Shown: positions 40,301-46,300 of the stretch, in pieces | Layout: every line of letters begins with the position of its first letter | Position numbering within the stretch: position 1 is the first letter of the stretch | From: Gigantopelta aegis | Taxonomy: Eukaryota; Mollusca; Gastropoda; Neomphalida; Peltospiridae | Length of the DNA: 64,000 nucleotides | Assembly: GCF_016097555.1 (NCBI RefSeq) | Contig: NC_054706.1 | Coordinates: 51,381,663-51,445,662 of the forward strand | Direction: 5' to 3' | Program-made: the position numbers and the translations under genes | Notes under the pieces: model-generated | Databases searched by the model: none | Told to the model about the DNA's origin: nothing | The model's input: only the letters and a program-made list of their open reading frames with translations

Positions 40301-43300
40301 GGAGTACCTTCCGTCCTTGACTGTGACCTTCCTCAACTTCGTCATCCCGCTCATGTTCTCCAAGGTCGTCATAGCAGAGCAGTACAGTCCAAGCTTTGAA
40401 CTGAAGCTAACTCTGTTCAGGTTAATTTCTTCTTTTTTTGGGTGGTCTAGGGTTTGTAATGGTTAATTGTATAATATTTCAGGTTAGTTTAATTTGATTG
40501 TGGTCTGGAGTGGTTTAATAGTGATAAAATTGCCTTCACTGCTATTATTCATAACTTCCAATTGGTCAGGGTGATGTCACGTGTTTCCATTTTTTATCAT
40601 ATTGCACTGCTCTTTGATTTTATAAACCAGTAAGTCATGATGTTGTACTCTTGATCAAAACTCCTTTCATGGATTTACTTATCATTAAGAATCATACATC
40701 ATACTCTGCGGCAGCCTTATGTAATGTTTCGAATAAGATGTGACATCATTTGTAAATCGTATATGACGTCAGTAAATAAAAGGCGCTAAATGCAATCAAA
40801 ATAAAAAGGGAATTCCCAATTTAAAAGTTCTGGTCCCGATCGCACGGTTTCAAAATGTCTTTATCACTATAGTAAGATTGAATAGGTATGTAAAAAATAG
40901 AGATTATTATACAAGCTTGTGTGTGGTATTGATTTTACGAAACAAATGTCAGGATTTTTATATTGTCCGGGCAAGTTTCGTAAATCAGTACGACTCACAC
41001 ACAAGTGTTATAATAAAAAAAATTCTGAATGAAAAAGACCACAACTAAAAGGAGATGACAAAATGACGTCGTATTTCACATCCACAGTCTGAGTTAGGAT
41101 TGGTGAAGCAACGTCGCTTCCCCAAATTAGGTCATTACACTTGTTATTACATGTGTGCTTCATATGGCTTTTAATAACTCGGTTATGTTGAACCGTGTGT
41201 ATAATAATATTGTTATCTTTGCTCCACAAGACTTATCACAATGCAATAATTGTTTAATATTTCTTGTGTTGTTACAGGACTGTATTGCTGCGACTGGCTT
41301 CTCTGGGAGTTCTGGCCATCTCTCTGTACATCCAGCTGTTGTCATCGAAGGAGATGAAGTGCGACGTGAAAACACAGACCTGCTGTGGTAACACACAGTG
41401 GGTGGAACGCAGCAGCACACAGACAAAAGGAACTATAAAGGTACGCTACACAACAGTACACCTGATGCACATTTTGGGTGGGTTTTTTCATCCCACTGCC
41501 CCCTTTCCTTTCTCTCCTTAAAATTCCATCTCATTTCTTCACGATCTGGCAATCCTATCTTTCAACTTCTTTTGCTGTCCACCTCCACATCCCAGTCCTG
41601 TGCGGTTGGTCTAGGATCGATCTGTGATGGTGGGGCCTTTGGACTATTTCACGTTCCAGCCGGTGCTCCACAACTGGTGCAACTATCCTGTCTGGGGACG
41701 TGGGACGTAGCCAAGTGGTAAAGTGCTTGATTGATTCATCATTAGTCTAGGATCGATCCCCGACAGGTGGCTCAATGGGATATTTCTTGTTTCAGCCAAT
41801 GCACCATGACTGGTATCCCATCTGTGAGATGGTACATATAAAAGACCCCTTGCTACTAATGGAAAAATGTAGATTGTTTCCTCTCTAAGACTATATATCA
41901 AAATTACCAAATGTTTGACATCCAATAGCCGATGATTAATAAATCAATGTTCTCTAGTGGTGTTGTTAAACAAAACAAAATTTAACTTTATCTAGACAAC
42001 AATGCCAGAGACTGGGTGTTTGATGGACATGCCTGAACCTTCATTGGTAATAGGCATAGAGTTTATATGTACACAGCAAACAACCATAACAAAACATTGT
42101 GTTTCTTGAGGGTTACACAGTTAATATTAACTAGAGAGTGCAGTAATCTTAAAATGTGAGGTCACATTAGGAGAATAAGACTATTAATCACACTTATATT
42201 CAGACAAAATTCAAAGTTTATTTGTTTCTGTGGACCCCCTTTTCCCTCTGCAAAAAGATGAAACATTCTGAGAAATATGTGATTGGCAACATATGTTTTT
42301 TGTAAGTGCTTTATTAATAACTTGTGACACCCAATAGCTGATATGTAGTTTTGTGCTGGGGTGTCATTAAACATTCATTCATTCATTCATTCATTCATTC
42401 ATTTAATAACATTAATAAAAGTACATACTGTTATAAATAATAAATATAACATGCCATCTCGCAGACGGCTTCTAATGGTAGACGGTAATGATCAGATGAT
42501 GGTTGCTTAAGTTGACTGGATCAGTAAGTTCTAATTATGTGAAATGTTTGTAATGGGATGGATAACCTCAAAGTGTTCTTTTTCTGACATGAGCAGTGAT
42601 TTAATTTTTGCATGCAAATCATACAGAGAAAGTTTTTATCTGAATTCTTTGAGTTGCATTTTTTTCTTTCAATAATTTGTTTAATTATACCTCATTATGT
42701 TACAGTGCTGGGAAACATACGTTGGACAGCAGTTTTACAAGCTGGCGTTGGTGGATTTTGTGGCTGTGCTTATGCTGACATTTTTCGAGTTCATTAGAAA
42801 GTAAGCATTTAAAAAAAAACATGGATGTTGTGGCATAGAGAAACATGGGTGCTGTGAAGAAATGTAAATAGAAGAATCACTGACCTGTAATACAGAATTA
42901 ATAAGTTTATAATCTGGGTAAATAAAACACCATTAAAGTCAGTTTACAAAACATATATTAAACAGCTGGGGCCAAAGGGACATTCCTGAGTTTGCTGCAT
43001 TGTAAAATGTTTCCGACTAATAAAATATTTCTACAATTAAAATTACATACTAAATATATTTTCTTGTTTAGAATATCAGTGTTTGTATATCCAGTGTGTT
43101 TCTGGTCATCTTAATATTTGTCATAAGCCCAAACTGGATTTTGTCTTCAAATAATTTCATACGTACTAAAAAAATATATTTTAGGAAAGAAAATGAAATT
43201 TACGCTAGTACAAATATTCGAATGATCAGAAACGTTCAATATACAGCCACTAATATGTTATGCAGTAAAATATATTTGATATGTAATTACAATCGTTAAA

Positions 43301-46300
43301 AAGTCTCTGTTAGTTGATAACATCTTAAAAATTGCAGCAAACTCAGGAATGTGCCTTTAAGCATTGTTAATGTATGTATTTACCTGCATGTAAGACATAA
43401 ACAGGTGTTTAAGCATTGTTAATGTATGTATTTACCTGCATGTAAGACATAAACAGGTTTTGTAAATTCAGCCCTATTTGTTTAACTGCAGACAGTACAA
43501 GGTATGTTAGTTTAGTTAAAATTATAAATTGTGTATTTCATTAACTGGATAATCTGCATATCACTTTGGCAGTAGATTATGGTCACCCAAAACTGCAATG
43601 AAAGAAGTAGACAGATGAAAATAAAATTAAATCTTGTAAATTAATAATTAAACAAAAATTGTTGTTTTTCTGATGAGTTTGGGATAGACGTATTAATTAA
43701 TATATACATAAAGTTTGGAATTATGGACTTTAAAAAATTCTCCTTGATTGTTTTCCCCACAACTAATTCCATTGGTTACATATAGTAAATTTATACAGCA
43801 TAGTATAATGTCAATTTGGTGGGTCTTTTGTTTATTATTGCCATTTGATCATGCAGTCCTAGTTATTTTCTTTCTTTTTTTTTCAGATTATTATATGACA
43901 AGTTCCAGGAGAAATCTAAGTTGGTCAAAATGTTTGGTCAGCAAGAATTTGAGCTTCCAACAAATGTTCTCGACATAGTATACTCTCAAACAATTTGTTG
44001 GTGAGTATAATGTTTCTATTACACAGTTTGGTTGAGATATAGTAATACTTCCTTTTCTGTTTTGAGTTGAAATTTTTTATTCTTCATCTGCTAATTCAAG
44101 TCTACTTAAACATCTTAACCTGAGAACCCTCAAGGGTGGGGGTCGGGAGCAACTCCTATACTTTTCTTCATCTGGAACTGAATGCAATGTCATGTAGTGT
44201 GTGGCTTATTTCTTTTGTTTTAGGTAGAAAGTTAAACTTTTTTTTCTGCTTTAATTGCTGTTAATAGGCTGTTGCTTGTATGCTCAGCTATATGTATTAA
44301 CACTATGGGAAGATACCTTATCATACCTACCCAATTTTTGCAAATGTATCCCTTTGCATTGTCCACTAATCCTCTCAGCACACCCCCAGAAAAGGGTAAC
44401 ATACATTTAAAAAAAAAAAAAAACTTTTAATAAATATTTATAGATAAAAAAATAAATGCAGTTTTCATTTGTCACATTTGTTTTTTTAGGCACCATAGTT
44501 TTTTTTCTGAAATAATTGTATACTGAAAAATGTCCAAATCGTAGTTATTTCGCTTTTAATTCTTATTGTTATTATTCAACTGAAAACAACAAAAAATGTT
44601 TAGATGACAAGTACTAAATATTTTCCCAGCGAAATAGTGTTGCAAATATGCTTGCTAATATTGTTTATTTCGTTGTAGGTTTGGCAGTTGTAAATATGCT
44701 TGCTAACATTGTTTATTTTGTTGTAGGCTTGGCATGTTTTTCTCGCCTCTAATTCCTGCCATCACCTTGATAAAAGTGTTCATTATTTTCTACCTGAAAA
44801 AGGTAAGTTGCTTTTGATTGAGGTTTCATTGGCAAAAACATATTGTGTGTATTCTAATTTTCTATTCCCATAATTATACAAATTTTTATATCGGGTGAGA
44901 TTTTTGGCTGGTGTAAGGAAGGAAGGAATTGCTTTATTTAACAACGCACTCAACATATTTTATTTATGGTTATATGGTGTCAGAAGACCAAATTTAATTC
45001 ACAACTAGCGTAGTAATGTCTGTATTTCATACCAAGTTGTAATGTGGGATTGAATGTCTAGTGTTGACTGTGCTGTCTATATGTTCCCAGTCAATTTCTT
45101 ACAATATGAATTGATTTTTAATGCAGTAATTATTTCTTGTTGCTATCTGTGTGATCCTTTTTATTTCTTTCCATCAGTATATTTTGAACCATATGAATAC
45201 TGATAGGAACCATTTCTCATTTGGGTGCAGTTTTTGGGTAGGGTGTCTTAGATCTTAAAATAGAATTTGTTTTCCATGATTCTGATTTAGGGAATTTATT
45301 TGAACTTTGGCATGAACATTAACAATAAAACATTATCAAGGTCCATCTCAGCTTCATTCTTGATAGAATAATAATTCATAGCTTTTAAAGTCATTGGGTA
45401 TTTTGGGATCATATATGTTATTTAAATATTTCAGTGATATGTACAACAACAGTTAATCATTGACTTGTTATTTACAGTTTTCAGTATTAAAGAACTGTAC
45501 TCCACCAGTGCGACCTTACCGAGCGTCACGGTCAAACTCATTCTTCATGACAATACTTCTTCTCTCCTTCATACTTTCTGTCATTCCTGTAGGCTATATA
45601 TTTGGCAAGTAAGTGCTCCACTTCTTTGTACTTGTTGTTTGCTTAAGAATATTTTGTTTACTTTAATAATTAATTTTGTACCTTAAAGTCATAAAGTAGG
45701 CCCTACTGTTTATTTTAACACACCTAATGATGAAAAAAGGGCTGTGTTTTATTGCCATAGACTATTTAATTTTGTTGTGATTTTTTGGTGATATATTATC
45801 CCATTCATTGTGGGATATCTTTCCCAGGCATACTGTAGACAAATTCCATTGTGAAAAAGATCAAAGTTAAATATCAGTATAATTTGGTTAATAATATATA
45901 TAATAATAAATTTAAAAAATTCAAAAATCAAATAAATACACTTCTTTAAAGAGCTTTAATTTAGTTTTTTTGTTTTGGCAAACTGAAACCTAAATTTGCC
46001 TTCAGATCTTCTTAGCAAATTTACAAAATTCCTAATAATGTTTTAAGTTCAGCTTAAACTCTGCTTGATGATTGTGTACTGTTGTCATAGGCTACTGCGG
46101 TATGTTACTGCAATTGACCATATGCTGTTGTCATGTTGTTATGTCTCTGTATAACCGTCTTACAGGTATACAGGTATATTAAATTTCAAATAATTATGGT
46201 TTTACTTGCAGTATCCAGCCATCACAGAGTTGTGGCCCTTTCCGAGTGTACAGCCAATCAGACTTTGTGTTCTTCGACATCGTGTCAAACACTGTGTCAA

